The position numbers and the translations under genes are program-made. The notes beneath the pieces were generated by a model. It was given only the letters and a program-made list of their open reading frames with translations. It was not told the DNA's origin and did not search any database. 64,000 nt of DNA from NCBI RefSeq assembly GCF_013522925.1, contig NZ_JAAMQU010000003.1:186001-250000 (forward strand). Reading direction: 5' to 3'. This document shows, one piece after another, positions 56,329 to 64,000 of this stretch (position 1 is its first letter; every line of letters starts with the position of its first letter). This DNA comes from Pseudomonas japonica. Its GTDB lineage: Bacteria; Pseudomonadota; Gammaproteobacteria; Pseudomonadales; Pseudomonadaceae.

Positions 56329-56967
56329 TTACCCCGGCGCGAGCGTAGGTACCGAATCGGGGTTCAAGCCCAGTTTGTCCAGCGCTGACCGGCGCTGTCG
56401 ACTGATGGTTTTCTCGCTGCGCTTCAATTGCGCGGCGGTCTGCCGGCCCGTATACCCCGCGGCGATCAGGCGCATGACTTCCCGCTCCCGAGGGGTAAGC
56501 GCCTGATGGTTTTCCTGGCCCCAGTGATATCGGGTGAGGTAATGGCGCTCAAGGACGCTTTCCAGGCTTGGGCTTACGCAAAGTTTGCCTTGTGCAGCCT
56601 GATTGAGGATGCGAGGCAGCTGGCTGCTGCACTCTCGTTTGTCGTACAAACCCTTTGCCCCGGCTGCCAGGCTGGCCGCCAACACGGCAGGCTGTTGCGA
56701 AGCGGTCATTACCACCAAGGCGGTCTGCGGGAAGGTCGTACGCAGCCGTACCAGCAACTCACGCCCCGACGGCCCACGTTCGGGCGGCATGTACCAATCG
56801 ACCAGTGCAAGGTCGCAGCCTCTACCGCGAAGGCTTCGTAACAACGCCTGCCCTCCCTCCACAGCATCGGCGATGACGAAGCGGCTGCGTGGAGCGTTTT
56901 CGAGCAGCCGCCGCAGGCCATACAGCACGGCAGGATGATCATCTGCGATCAGGATAGTGAGGGCCAT
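56329..56967 (-). CDS. NarL/FixJ-family response regulator
   Basis: Response regulator of 212 residues. Receiver: Asp9-Asp10, phospho-acceptor Asp57 (LALVDWYMP), Thr88 (VVMTAS), Lys110 (LYDKRE). The LuxR-type DNA-binding domain is LTPREREVMRLIAAGYTGRQTAAQLKRSEKTISRQ. It resembles RcsB-like regulators and no sensor kinase adjoins it. A 81-residue LuxR-type protein lies just upstream on the same strand. Confidence 0.88.
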   Translation of the reverse strand: MALTILIADDHPAVLYGLRRLLENAPRSRFVIADAVEGGQALLRSLRGRGCDLALVDWYMPPERGPSGRELLVRLRTTFPQTALVVMTASQQPAVLAASLAAGAKGLYDKRECSSQLPRILNQAAQGKLCVSPSLESVLERHYLTRYHWGQENHQALTPREREVMRLIAAGYTGRQTAAQLKRSEKTISRQRRSALDKLGLNPDSVPTLAPG

Positions 56968-57002
56968 GGCCGGTCCTTTGGATAGAAAGGTAGATGTTGC
57001 AA

Positions 57003-57248
57003 CTAGAGGTCTATCAGGTTGTGCTCCAGCGCGAGCAGAACCGCAACATGGCGGGACTTCACGCCGAACTTGCGGCGAATATTGCAGAAATGGAAGTTGA
57101 TAGCCGACTCACTGCATCCCAGTATTCGTGAAATTTCCCACGAGGATTTGCCCCGCGCACTCCACTCCAATGCAGCCACTTCCCTTTTGGTCAGATAAAT
57201 CGGCTCGGCATGTTGCGCGCGCCCGTTGAGGCTGGTGTACGACATCAC
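57003..57248 (-). CDS. stand-alone LuxR-type DNA-binding protein
   Basis: Only a LuxR/GerE helix-turn-helix of 81 residues: LTKREVAALEWSARGKSSWEISRILGCSESAINFHFCNIRRKFGVKSRHVA (residues 19-69). The autoinducer- or receiver-type N-terminal domain is missing, so it is either a complete small regulator or the surviving half of a LuxR protein. A MM start at 57248 precedes it. It lies 35 bases upstream of the NarL-type regulator. Confidence 0.75.
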   Translation of the reverse strand: MMSYTSLNGRAQHAEPIYLTKREVAALEWSARGKSSWEISRILGCSESAINFHFCNIRRKFGVKSRHVAVLLALEHNLIDL

Positions 57249-57668
57249 GATGCTCCCTGGTGAACATGTAAGGCTCGTAAGAGTGGAAGCGCGGTGGCTT
57301 CAAGGGTTTCCAGCGCTGTCCACTGTCCGATACCTTAATGCGCCTGGTGAGTAAGCCGTGTAGGAAAAGGCGATGAAAGAATGCTGAATATTCAACGGGT
57401 TAACCCGAGGGGTGAAAGCCGCAGCTGGGTACAGGGTGGAGGGAAAAAGATCGTACAGGGAGCAACGCGACGTTTTCGGATCCGTTTTGAAAGCAGCTTT
57501 ACGGACCGCCGGTAGTGTTATACAAAGCTCCGCTGCTGCGTTTTCGTATGGCCCACGTGCTGGCCATAGCCAAAACCAATGGCCAGCATGTGTATTGCCA
57601 ATGAGCATGCTAACGATTTCGTAGCTAGGATTGCTCCAGTCAGATTTACCTACCCAGGAGATTCACCG
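57249..57668. other. intergenic region before ahpC
   Basis: This 420-base gap lies between the LuxR-type gene and ahpC, which are divergent. A 10-bp inverted repeat lies at 57558-57588. I see no clear GATAG-type OxyR site pair and no RNA gene. The far part near 57300-57500 has a lower G+C and no coding frame. Confidence 0.4.
57558..57588. promoter_or_regulatory. inverted repeat upstream of ahpC
   Basis: TGCTGGCCAT (57558-57567) and ATGGCCAGCA (57579-57588) are exactly complementary with an 11-base spacer, about 80 bases before the ahpC ATG. It could be a redox-regulator site. Confidence 0.35.
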
Positions 57669-58232
57669 ATGCCCATCATCAACAGCCAGATCAAACCCTT
57701 CAAAGCCCAGGCTTTCCACAACGGCAAATTCGTTGAAGTGAGCGAAGCGGACCTGAAAGGCAAGTGGTCTGTGGTGTTTTTCTACCCAGCTGACTTCACC
57801 TTCGTGTGCCCAACCGAGTTGGGCGACCTGGCCGATACGTACGCTGAGTTCCAGAAGCTGGGCGTTGAAATCTACAGCGTTTCGACCGACACCCACTTCA
57901 CTCACAAAGCCTGGCACGACACCTCGGAAACGATCCAGAAGATCCAGTATCCGATGATCGCCGACCCGACTCACGTGATCTCCCGCAACTTCGACGTGCT
58001 GATCGAAGACGCAGGCATCGCTGACCGCGGTACCTTCGTGATCAACCCGGAAGGCCAGATCAAAGTCGTTGAAATCACCGACGGCGGTATCGGCCGCGAC
58101 GCGCTGGAACTGCTGCGCAAGGTCAAGGCTGCTCAGTACATCGCCGCTCACCCGGGTGAAGTCTGCCCAGCCAAGTGGCAAGAAGGCGAGGCCACCCTGG
58201 CTCCGTCCCTCGACCTGATCGGCAAGATCTAA
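57669..58232 (+). CDS. ahpC: alkyl hydroperoxide reductase subunit C (peroxiredoxin)
   Basis: Typical 2-Cys peroxiredoxin of 187 residues. The peroxidatic Cys47 lies in [12 protein letters not shown] and the resolving Cys166 in [10 protein letters not shown], where they should be. The ATG at 57669 matches the family start [16 protein letters not shown]; the frame from 57579 is longer and non-coding. It reduces hydroperoxides with AhpF as partner. AhpF follows after a strong terminator. Confidence 0.96.
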   Translation: MPIINSQIKPFKAQAFHNGKFVEVSEADLKGKWSVVFFYPADFTFVCPTELGDLADTYAEFQKLGVEIYSVSTDTHFTHKAWHDTSETIQKIQYPMIADPTHVISRNFDVLIEDAGIADRGTFVINPEGQIKVVEITDGGIGRDALELLRKVKAAQYIAAHPGEVCPAKWQEGEATLAPSLDLIGKI

Positions 58233-58294
58233 GATCGTGACCCGGTCTGCGGCGGTGAGCCGCCTTTCTTAAGCGACACCACCGCCCACAAAAG

Positions 58295-58324
58295 CGCCCG
58301 GGCGACCTTCGCCTGGGCGTTTTT
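58295..58324 (+). terminator. Rho-independent terminator between ahpC and ahpF
   Basis: CGCCCGGGC and GCCTGGGCG form a 9-bp stem with one G-T around GACCTTC, followed by five T. Attenuation here lets ahpC be expressed well above ahpF. Confidence 0.85.
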
Positions 58325-58374
58325 ATTTGTGCCGGTTGTTCTGAATCGAATGCTAGTAAAAGGAAATCGCCCGT

Positions 58375-59937
58375 ATGTTGGAAGCCAATCTTAAATCCCA
58401 GCTCAAGTCGTACCTGGAACGGGTCACCCAACCGATCGAGTTGATCGCTTCGCTCGACGACGGTGCGAAATCCCGTGAAATGCTGGAGCTGCTGAAAGAG
58501 ATTGAAGGCCTGTCTGCGCTGATCACCCTGCGCGACGATGGCATGGACGCGCGCAAGCCGTCCTTCAGCGTCAACCGCCCGAACGGGAACATCAGCCTGC
58601 GCTTCGCCGGCATCCCCATGGGGCATGAATTCACGTCGCTGGTGTTGGCTTTGCTGCAAGTGGGCGGCCATCCGTCCAAGGCCAGCGCAGAAACCCTGGA
58701 GCAGATCGCCAACCTTCAAGGCGAATTCCGCTTCGAAACGTACTTCTCGCTGTCCTGCCAGAACTGCCCGGACGTGGTACAGGCACTGAACCTGATGGCG
58801 GTGCTCAACCCGGCTATCCAGCACGTGGCCATCGACGGCGCGCTGTTCCAGGCCGAGGTCGAGCAGCGCCAGGTGATGGCGGTGCCTAGCGTTTACCTCA
58901 ATGGTGAACCCTTCGGCCAGGGCCGCATGGGCCTGGAAGAGATTCTCGCCAAGCTCGACACCAATGCTGGTGCCCGTCAGGCTGAAAAGCTCAACGCCAA
59001 GGCAGCCTTTGATGTGCTGGTCATTGGTGGTGGGCCTGCTGGCGCCGCAGCGGCGGTGTATGCGGCACGTAAGGGCATCCGTACCGGTGTAGCCGCCGAA
59101 CGTTTCGGGGGCCAGGTGCTCGATACTTTGGCAATCGAGAACTTCATTTCCGTGAAAGAAACCGAGGGCCCGAAACTCGCAATGGCCCTCGAAGAACACG
59201 TCAAGCAGTACGACGTGGACATCATGAACCTGCAGCGGGCAGAGCAGCTGATTCCGGGCAGGCATGGCGATTTGCACGAGGTACGCTTCGCTGGCGGTGC
59301 TTCGCTCAAGGCAAAATCGGTGATCATTGCTACGGGTGCCCGCTGGCGCGAAATGAACGTGCCGGGTGAGCAGGAATACCGTAACCGTGGCGTTGCCTAC
59401 TGCCCACACTGTGACGGCCCGCTGTTCAAGGGCAAGCGCGTGGCGGTGATCGGTGGCGGTAACTCTGGCGTAGAAGCCGCGATCGACCTGGCCGGTATCG
59501 TTTCCCACGTAACGCTGATCGAGTTCGACAGCCATCTGCGTGCCGATGCGGTACTGCAGCGCAAGCTGACCAGTTTGCCGAACGTCAAGGTGATCACCAG
59601 TGCGCTGACCACCGAAGTGAACGGAGATGGCCAGAAGGTAAACGGCCTGACCTACAAGGATCGCCAGACCGGCGACCTGCACAAGATCGAGCTGGAAGGG
59701 ATCTTCGTACAGATTGGCCTGCTGCCCAACACCGACTGGCTCAAGGGCGCGATCGAGCTGTCGAACCGTGGTGAAATCATGGTCGACGCGCGAGGCGAAA
59801 CTGACCTGCCGGGGATCTTTGCTGCGGGCGATGTGACCACCGTGCCTTACAAGCAGATCATCATCGCCATGGGCGACGGTGCCAAGGCGTCGCTGGCGGC
59901 GTTCGATCACCTGATCCGGAGCTCTGCACCCGCTTGA
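58375..59937 (+). CDS. ahpF: alkyl hydroperoxide reductase subunit F
   Basis: NADH-dependent flavoprotein reducing AhpC; 520 residues. The N-terminal tandem thioredoxin folds carry Cys128-Cys131 (SCQNC). The FAD site is [19 protein letters not shown] and the thioredoxin-reductase-type Cys343-Cys346 is in YCPHCDGP, with NAD binding at [13 protein letters not shown] strong terminator follows. No OxyR gene lies in the window. Confidence 0.95.
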   Translation: MLEANLKSQLKSYLERVTQPIELIASLDDGAKSREMLELLKEIEGLSALITLRDDGMDARKPSFSVNRPNGNISLRFAGIPMGHEFTSLVLALLQVGGHPSKASAETLEQIANLQGEFRFETYFSLSCQNCPDVVQALNLMAVLNPAIQHVAIDGALFQAEVEQRQVMAVPSVYLNGEPFGQGRMGLEEILAKLDTNAGARQAEKLNAKAAFDVLVIGGGPAGAAAAVYAARKGIRTGVAAERFGGQVLDTLAIENFISVKETEGPKLAMALEEHVKQYDVDIMNLQRAEQLIPGRHGDLHEVRFAGGASLKAKSVIIATGARWREMNVPGEQEYRNRGVAYCPHCDGPLFKGKRVAVIGGGNSGVEAAIDLAGIVSHVTLIEFDSHLRADAVLQRKLTSLPNVKVITSALTTEVNGDGQKVNGLTYKDRQTGDLHKIELEGIFVQIGLLPNTDWLKGAIELSNRGEIMVDARGETDLPGIFAAGDVTTVPYKQIIIAMGDGAKASLAAFDHLIRSSAPA

Positions 59938-59976
59938 CTCATTGGGGGGGCTTGCTCCTCTTTGTGATCAATGCCG

Positions 59977-60014
59977 AAGCCGGCTGTTCTCTCGCGAGAG
60001 CAGCCGGCTTTTGC
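59977..60014 (+). terminator. Rho-independent terminator after ahpF
   Basis: AAGCCGGCTG (59977-59986) pairs with CAGCCGGCTT (60001-60010); inner bases extend the stem to about 15 pairs with a 4-base loop. TTTT follows. Confidence 0.88.
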
Positions 60015-60135
60015 GTTTGTGGAGAAGTCTGAAGCCCGTTCGGCTTACGGAACGGCGAGCCCCCGGCGTACTCTTATGTAGCCTACGGAACGGTGAATTG
60101 GCAGCTTCGCGCGGCACGGCAAGGGAGTATCGCAG

Positions 60136-60408
60136 GTGATTCCAAAGCATGAGGTCTTAAAGATCATCCAGTCCAGCTTCCTGCCACTGCATTGCACCTG
60201 CATGCTGCACGATGGTGGGACCATGACGATCGAGGTTACCGATCCCGCCAACGGGCATATCGACCTGCTGGTGGTGGGTGTGCCGCTGGCGCCCCTTACC
60301 AATATTCGTGCGATTTCGAACCTGGTGGCCGAATTGCGCCAGGAGCTGCAAGCCAACCAGGAATGGTTCGCTGGCGACCAGCGCAAGGGTGTATGGCCGC
60401 GCCGTTAG
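60136..60408 (+). CDS. DUF1652 family protein (second)
   Basis: GTG-started protein of 90 residues with AAGGGAG upstream. LKIIQSSFLPLHCTC (residues 8-22) and RAISNLVAELRQEL match the copy at 9773-10045 closely. No signal peptide or membrane segment is present. It is one base from the end of the convergent 29-residue ORF. Confidence 0.83.
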   Translation: MIPKHEVLKIIQSSFLPLHCTCMLHDGGTMTIEVTDPANGHIDLLVVGVPLAPLTNIRAISNLVAELRQELQANQEWFAGDQRKGVWPRR

Positions 60409-60409
60409 G

Positions 60410-60499
60410 TCAGCGGCTTTCCTTGTGGATCAGATACATCACGTAGCCGAAGGAACCGAGAGTACCCGCCACGATGGCGACCATGATAAGACCGTCCAT
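60410..60499 (-). CDS. very small membrane peptide, 29 aa
   Basis: Predicted peptide starting MDGLIMVAIVAGTLGSFGY and ending LIHKESR: one hydrophobic helix of about 20 residues with a short basic tail, a single-pass membrane topology. An AGG lies four bases before the ATG. It ends one base past the DUF1652 stop, convergent. It resembles small membrane proteins such as DUF3149 members, but it is shorter and the identification is uncertain. Confidence 0.5.
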   Translation of the reverse strand: MDGLIMVAIVAGTLGSFGYVMYLIHKESR

Positions 60500-60660
60500 T
60501 TACCTGCCCTCTGAAAGAAGTAGAGGGTTGCATGATGCGCGGATGAGCTTGTGCATAACAGCAGCAGATTGATAGGAAAAAAGCGGATCAGAATAAGCGC
60601 AGCGCCGAATATTCGAGCGCCTGCTAGAGTGCAGTTACCATTATCAAATGAGGGAACGAG

Positions 60661-60990
60661 ATGCGTCGGCTGATGGCAATAATAGGGATAGCGCTGCTGG
60701 CGGGGTGCGCCGGGAAGGCGGTGGACCCGAGGGCACCGTTGGATGAAACAACCAGTAAATCAGCACAGAGCTATGCGGAGTGCCTTGCACCCAAATGGGC
60801 GGCGTTCAAGCCGGTGCGCCAGACAGATACCGAAACGGGCTACAAGCTCACGGTGGAGGCCGCTTACACCGCTGCCCCTGCATGGGCGCAGGTCGACCGC
60901 GCTGGCGAGGGCGCTCGGGTGCAGATCTTCCTGCCGCCGGAGTGGGCTGAAACCAACGGGTGGACCGACATGGCCAAGGACTGCCTCTGA
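60661..60990 (+). CDS. two-cysteine lipoprotein, 109 aa
   Basis: The lipobox ending L-L-A-G-C16 predicts a lipoprotein. Cys41 in SYAECLAPKWAA and Cys108 at the C-terminus could form a disulfide. The layout repeats that of the lipoprotein at 53561-53914 (Cys16, Cys43, Cys114), including GYKL/GYKV in the middle, so the two are likely paralogues. Promoter and partner are unknown. The adjacent gene is convergent. Confidence 0.75.
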   Translation: MRRLMAIIGIALLAGCAGKAVDPRAPLDETTSKSAQSYAECLAPKWAAFKPVRQTDTETGYKLTVEAAYTAAPAWAQVDRAGEGARVQIFLPPEWAETNGWTDMAKDCL

Positions 60991-61009
60991 CCTGCAAGCG
61001 TAACGACAT

Positions 61010-61714
61010 TCAAAACCCCGGCCCTCGGTCCAGCGGTAATATCAGCTGAGGGCCCTCGTTGCGAACGTTGCCCACGGCGCGGTCTACCGGATACCACTCA
61101 AAGGCTTCTGCGGGTAGGGCATGGTTCAAGACAATGTCCTGGGCGCGCTCTGGCGTGGTATCTATGGCTACCCATTCGCGCGCTAGCGCTGGCGATAATA
61201 CGATCGGCCGGCGGTCGTGGATGTCAAGCAAGCCCCCTTTGGCGTCGGCGGTGAGTATGACAAAGCCATCGCTTTGGCCAGCCTCACCTCCATCGTGGGA
61301 AAACTGGCCGATGGCCGCCATGAACATGGATTCGCCCCCGCGTAAACGGATGAACCATGGCTGCTTGCGCTTGGGGTTCGCCGGATCGTGAACCCATTCG
61401 TACCAACCGTCGGCGCTTACCAGTGCGCGGTTGGGCCAGATGCTTTTGAAATATTTGCCGCCCGCCACGGTTTCGACACGGGCGTTGATGGGTGGGGGCA
61501 TCCGTCCCACCGCCCAAAAGGGCTGCCATCCCCATTTTACAGCTGCGACGACAATGCCGTTCACTACTTCTCGTATCACCTGGACACGGCTGGTGGGCGC
61601 CACGTTGTAGCGAGCCAACGGTATATCGTCATAACCCGACAATATGGGGGCATCACTATCGAGCGTAGCCAGATACGCCGCTACCCCTTTGTACTGAGCG
61701 ATCCGACCACACAT
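61010..61714 (-). CDS. SOS response-associated peptidase family protein (YedK/HMCES)
   Basis: DUF159/SRAP protein of 234 residues; the invariant Cys2 becomes the N-terminal residue after Met removal and forms a thiazolidine bond with abasic sites in single-stranded DNA. The start at 61714 gives MCGRIAQYKGVAAYLATL; the frame extends 28 codons upstream. NPKRKQPWFIRLRGGESMFMAAIGQF and the VLSPALAREWV region are typical. It shields abasic-site DNA, fitting the DNA-repair theme of the window. Confidence 0.93.
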   Translation of the reverse strand: MCGRIAQYKGVAAYLATLDSDAPILSGYDDIPLARYNVAPTSRVQVIREVVNGIVVAAVKWGWQPFWAVGRMPPPINARVETVAGGKYFKSIWPNRALVSADGWYEWVHDPANPKRKQPWFIRLRGGESMFMAAIGQFSHDGGEAGQSDGFVILTADAKGGLLDIHDRRPIVLSPALAREWVAIDTTPERAQDIVLNHALPAEAFEWYPVDRAVGNVRNEGPQLILPLDRGPGF

Positions 61715-61877
61715 CGTCGTGCGGGCCTCCCTGGTATGCAAAGCTTGAGCATACCGTACCTGCCCACTGGCGGCGGCGAGGCTACCGACCACTGGCATGC
61801 CACTAGGTTATTTCCAGGCCTTGCTGTACGCTCCGCGTGGACAAAGGACGCGACCGGGGCAGTCAAGGAGGGCGTGG

Positions 61878-62114
61878 GTGAAGTTGAGTAACGACGAGAA
61901 TCGCGCCGGCCACCAGCGTATGGCCGAGGAGCTCGCCGAATGGGGCCGCCAGTGGCGCCTCGAGGCTGACATGGTCCGCTGCCCCTATTGCCACAGCGTT
62001 CAGATCGCCAGCCAGGCCGATCGCTCATTCCTGCACGACTCCACCTGCGCCGCCAGTGCGCTTGGAGAGCAATACCCCTGGCGTAGCCTGGCCTGGATAC
62101 TTCGCTCGCTTTAA
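61878..62114 (+). CDS. zinc-ribbon hypothetical protein, 78 aa
   Basis: GTG start after AAGGAGG gives VKLSNDENRAGHQRM; 78 residues. The fragment MVRCPYCHSVQIASQADRSF then HDSTCA has a C-X2-C plus H and C pattern that could bind zinc. The ORF also has an upstream extension from 61797 that I reject. It is divergent from the HMCES gene, 163 bases away. No family is assigned. Confidence 0.62.
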   Translation: MKLSNDENRAGHQRMAEELAEWGRQWRLEADMVRCPYCHSVQIASQADRSFLHDSTCAASALGEQYPWRSLAWILRSL

Positions 62115-62119
62115 AGAGC

Positions 62120-62914
62120 CTAGTACAGGAGCTTGAGCCCGATCAGGCCCAGCATCACGGCCAGGCACGGCCGCAACACGTTATCGGGTACCCGCCCTGA
62201 CAAATGACTGCCCAGGTAGATCCCTGGCAACGAACCGATCAGCAAATGGCCCAGCAGCGGCCAGTCCATGTTCCCCATGCCAGCATGCCCTAGCCCTGCC
62301 ACCAATGTGAGCGGGACGGCATGCGCGATTTCCGTGCCTACCAGGCGGCGCGTTGCGAGAAATGGGTACAGCATGAACAGCGCAACCGTGCCCAGTGCGC
62401 CTGCGCCTATGGACGTCAGCGACACCATGGCCCCAAGTATCACGCCAGTAAGCAATGTGAAACCATTGAGCGCGCGTGGGCTGAGGCTGTAACGGTCGCC
62501 TGCGTGTCGGCTGGCAAACGCCAGCAGGCGGGAGCGGAACAGGATTGCCAAAGCCGTGAGGAATAGCACGTAAGCAAGGGATGTCTTGATGACCGCATTC
62601 AATGCCTGGGTGTCGGCATGCAGGCTGTTGAGCGCCCATAGCGTAAGCGCGGCCGCTGGCACGCTACCCAGTGCGAGCCACCCAGTGATGCCCCAGTCGA
62701 TATTGCGATTACGCCCGTGAACCCAGACGCCGCTGCATTTGGTGACGGCGGCGTACAGCAAGTCGGTACCCACCGCAGTGGCGGGGTTGATGCCGAACCA
62801 CAACAGGATCGGGGTCATCAGCGAACCGCCACCTACGCCGGTCATGCCTACGATGAAGCCTACGATCAGCCCCGCGATACTGAAGCCCAGAAAGCCTGAA
62901 TCCATGTTGCGCAC
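62120..62914 (-). CDS. TSUP (TauE/SafE) family permease
   Basis: Sulfite exporter/TauE-SafE permease of 264 residues with about 8 hydrophobic segments. IVGFIVGMTGVGGGSLMTPILLWFG near residue 15 and SIGAGALGTVALFMLYP near 165 are the family repeat. An ATG at 62905 is a possible alternative start. It would export a sulfur or organic anion; the substrate is unknown. It is convergent with the zinc-ribbon gene. Confidence 0.87.
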   Translation of the reverse strand: MRNMDSGFLGFSIAGLIVGFIVGMTGVGGGSLMTPILLWFGINPATAVGTDLLYAAVTKCSGVWVHGRNRNIDWGITGWLALGSVPAAALTLWALNSLHADTQALNAVIKTSLAYVLFLTALAILFRSRLLAFASRHAGDRYSLSPRALNGFTLLTGVILGAMVSLTSIGAGALGTVALFMLYPFLATRRLVGTEIAHAVPLTLVAGLGHAGMGNMDWPLLGHLLIGSLPGIYLGSHLSGRVPDNVLRPCLAVMLGLIGLKLLY

Positions 62915-63072
62915 CGATTGCCTATAACCGAACTGGCGCGCAGCATAACCACAAACTATATAGCCGACTATAACGTTATCGAATTTGCTTATTCGACCTG
63001 GTTATTAGCTAATGAATGGGTGAACTCTTGGTCGCAGGGTCCGCCCAATGTGTATCGGTAGAGGAGATCACC

Positions 63073-63183
63073 ATGAGCGACGATGACAAGAAACAGGATG
63101 AAACCCCGGCCCATTCCACCCCTGAAGAGCAGGAACGCCTCAAGGACTACAACAAGGACGGTATTCCACCCGGCAGTTCATGA
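63073..63183 (+). CDS. small acidic hypothetical protein, 36 aa
   Basis: Predicted 36-residue protein MSDDDKKQDETPAHSTPEEQ followed by a Lys/Asp/Pro tail, hydrophilic and disordered. A GAGGAG ribosome site lies upstream. It overlaps the end of the convergent LysR gene by six bases. It resembles the 50- and 53-residue ORFs in composition. Confidence 0.55.
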   Translation: MSDDDKKQDETPAHSTPEEQERLKDYNKDGIPPGSS

Positions 63184-64000
63184 TATGAAGGGCTCCGCGA
63201 TAAAGCTGGGCTCCATGGCCGGTGCGGCCTCACGCATCAGGTCTGCCAGCTTGCCGCGTAGCCACCGTTCGGCGGGGTCGGTATCCAAGGCTCCCCGCCA
63301 GGCCATGGAGACCTCGAACTGCGGTGCATGGAAGGGCAGGGGTTCTGCCCGTACCCCGCCATGGGCCACCATGGCTTCGGCTACGTACCCCGGCACGGTA
63401 GCGACCAGCTCACTGCCAGTGAGTAAAATCGGCAATGAGCTGAACTGAGGGACCGCTAGCTTGACCCGCCGCGTGCGCCCCAGCTTCTCCAGCTCCGTAT
63501 CGATAAACCCGCACAGGTCCCCGGCATACGACACCAAAGCGTGCGGCCGTTCACAGTACTGGTCCAGTGTAAGTGGCGGGCTGCCGTCCTCAGAGCGCAG
63601 CAGCGTAGGCCGCTGATAGCGCAAAAACTTGCGTTTTGCGTTTGCGGGGAGGTCCCGGGTGTAGCTTACGCCTACTGAAATCTCACCCGAAGCCAGTAGA
63701 TGCGGCATCTGCCAGTAATCTACCCGGCGGACGACCAGGGTGATATCAGGCGCCTCTTCACGCAGTTGCCGCATGCAGGCCGGCAGCAGCCCGTACTCTA
63801 CGTCGTCGGATAGCCCGACACGGAACGTAGCCTGGCTGGTGCCTGGATCGAAACCTGAACTGCGACTGAGGGCGGACGACATGGCATCCAGTGCGGGCGA
63901 CAATTGCACGAGGATCTCTTCTGCGCGGGCCGTGGGTTCCATGTAGCGACCGGTGCGGATAAACAGCGGGTCATCGAACAACCCGCGAAGGCGGTTGAGC
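63178..64000 (-). CDS. LysR-family regulator (5' truncated by window end)
   Basis: Only the C-terminal part is visible. The minus-strand frame reads LNRLRGLFDDPLFIR at the window edge, the end of the LysR DNA-binding domain, followed by the substrate-binding fold (about 260 residues; SSGFDPGTSQATFRVGLSDDVEYGLLP). The first 50 or so residues lie beyond position 64000. The effector and targets are unknown. Its last six bases overlap the 36-residue ORF on the other strand. Confidence 0.85.
   Translation of the reverse strand, partial: LNRLRGLFDDPLFIRTGRYMEPTARAEEILVQLSPALDAMSSALSRSSGFDPGTSQATFRVGLSDDVEYGLLPACMRQLREEAPDITLVVRRVDYWQMPHLLASGEISVGVSYTRDLPANAKRKFLRYQRPTLLRSEDGSPPLTLDQYCERPHALVSYAGDLCGFIDTELEKLGRTRRVKLAVPQFSSLPILLTGSELVATVPGYVAEAMVAHGGVRAEPLPFHAPQFEVSMAWRGALDTDPAERWLRGKLADLMREAAPAMEPSFIAEPFIS

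Noticed and set aside
58123..59910. 595-residue minus-strand frame over ahpF
   Set aside because: AhpF is certain on the plus strand; the antisense frame has no family features.

Overview
The window looks like a chromosomal segment of a Pseudomonas of the P. putida type. The evidence is high G+C with little compositional variation, Pseudomonas-restricted families (three DUF1652 proteins, DUF1883, the PilU-type ATPase), and typical Pseudomonas catabolic cassettes: an ethanolamine eat-eutBC cluster, a gluconate gntR/gntK/gntP cluster, and a CoA-transferase plus AtoE cluster. No rRNA, tRNA, CRISPR array, complete prophage or insertion sequence was seen.

Layout. 1-4.4 kb: a truncated alpha/beta hydrolase, an MFS permease, the ABC-F protein YbiT and, just upstream of ybiT, a frameshifted tyrosine-recombinase remnant. 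4.5-7.3 kb: a dctP-dctQ-dctM TRAP uptake operon. 7.6-10.5 kb: a single-domain response regulator, Ku, a DUF1652 protein and a parvulin. 10.6-14 kb: a hybrid histidine kinase and a PilU-like ATPase. 14-18.8 kb: an aldo/keto reductase, a LysR regulator and a divergent CoA-transferase/AtoE operon for a short-chain 3-oxoacid. 18.8-22.7 kb: small secreted or disordered proteins and the gluconate cluster with paired inverted operators. 22.8-24.8 kb: a three-gene membrane operon. 25-29.4 kb: a type I secretion operon with no adjacent substrate gene. 29.4-36.9 kb: a PLP dehydratase, a lipoprotein, a sugar-diacid permease with galactarate dehydratase, another MFS permease and a GFA-fold protein. 36.9-41.8 kb: an AraC regulator divergent from eat-eutB-eutC. 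41.8-50.7 kb: a HAD phosphatase, a FAN1-type nuclease coupled to an XPD-like helicase, phosphoglucomutase and an SF1 helicase. 50.7-57.3 kb: a third DUF1652 protein, a chemoreceptor with a plausible FliA promoter, DUF1883, GalU, glutathione reductase and two LuxR-type regulators. 57.6-64 kb: AhpC/AhpF, a DUF1652 protein, a very small membrane peptide, an HMCES/YedK protein, a TSUP permease and a truncated LysR regulator.

How the genes work together. Several blocks are self-contained uptake-plus-catabolism units with a local regulator (gluconate, ethanolamine, 3-oxoacids). Others concern oxidative stress (AhpCF, glutathione reductase) and DNA repair (Ku, FAN1/XPD-like helicase pair, SF1 helicase, HMCES). 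The least ordinary items are the FAN1/XPD-like helicase pair, in which the helicase carries its own RecB/Cas4-like nuclease motifs; the integrase remnant; three DUF1652 paralogues in 64 kb; a pair of two-cysteine lipoproteins; and several very small conserved-looking ORFs.
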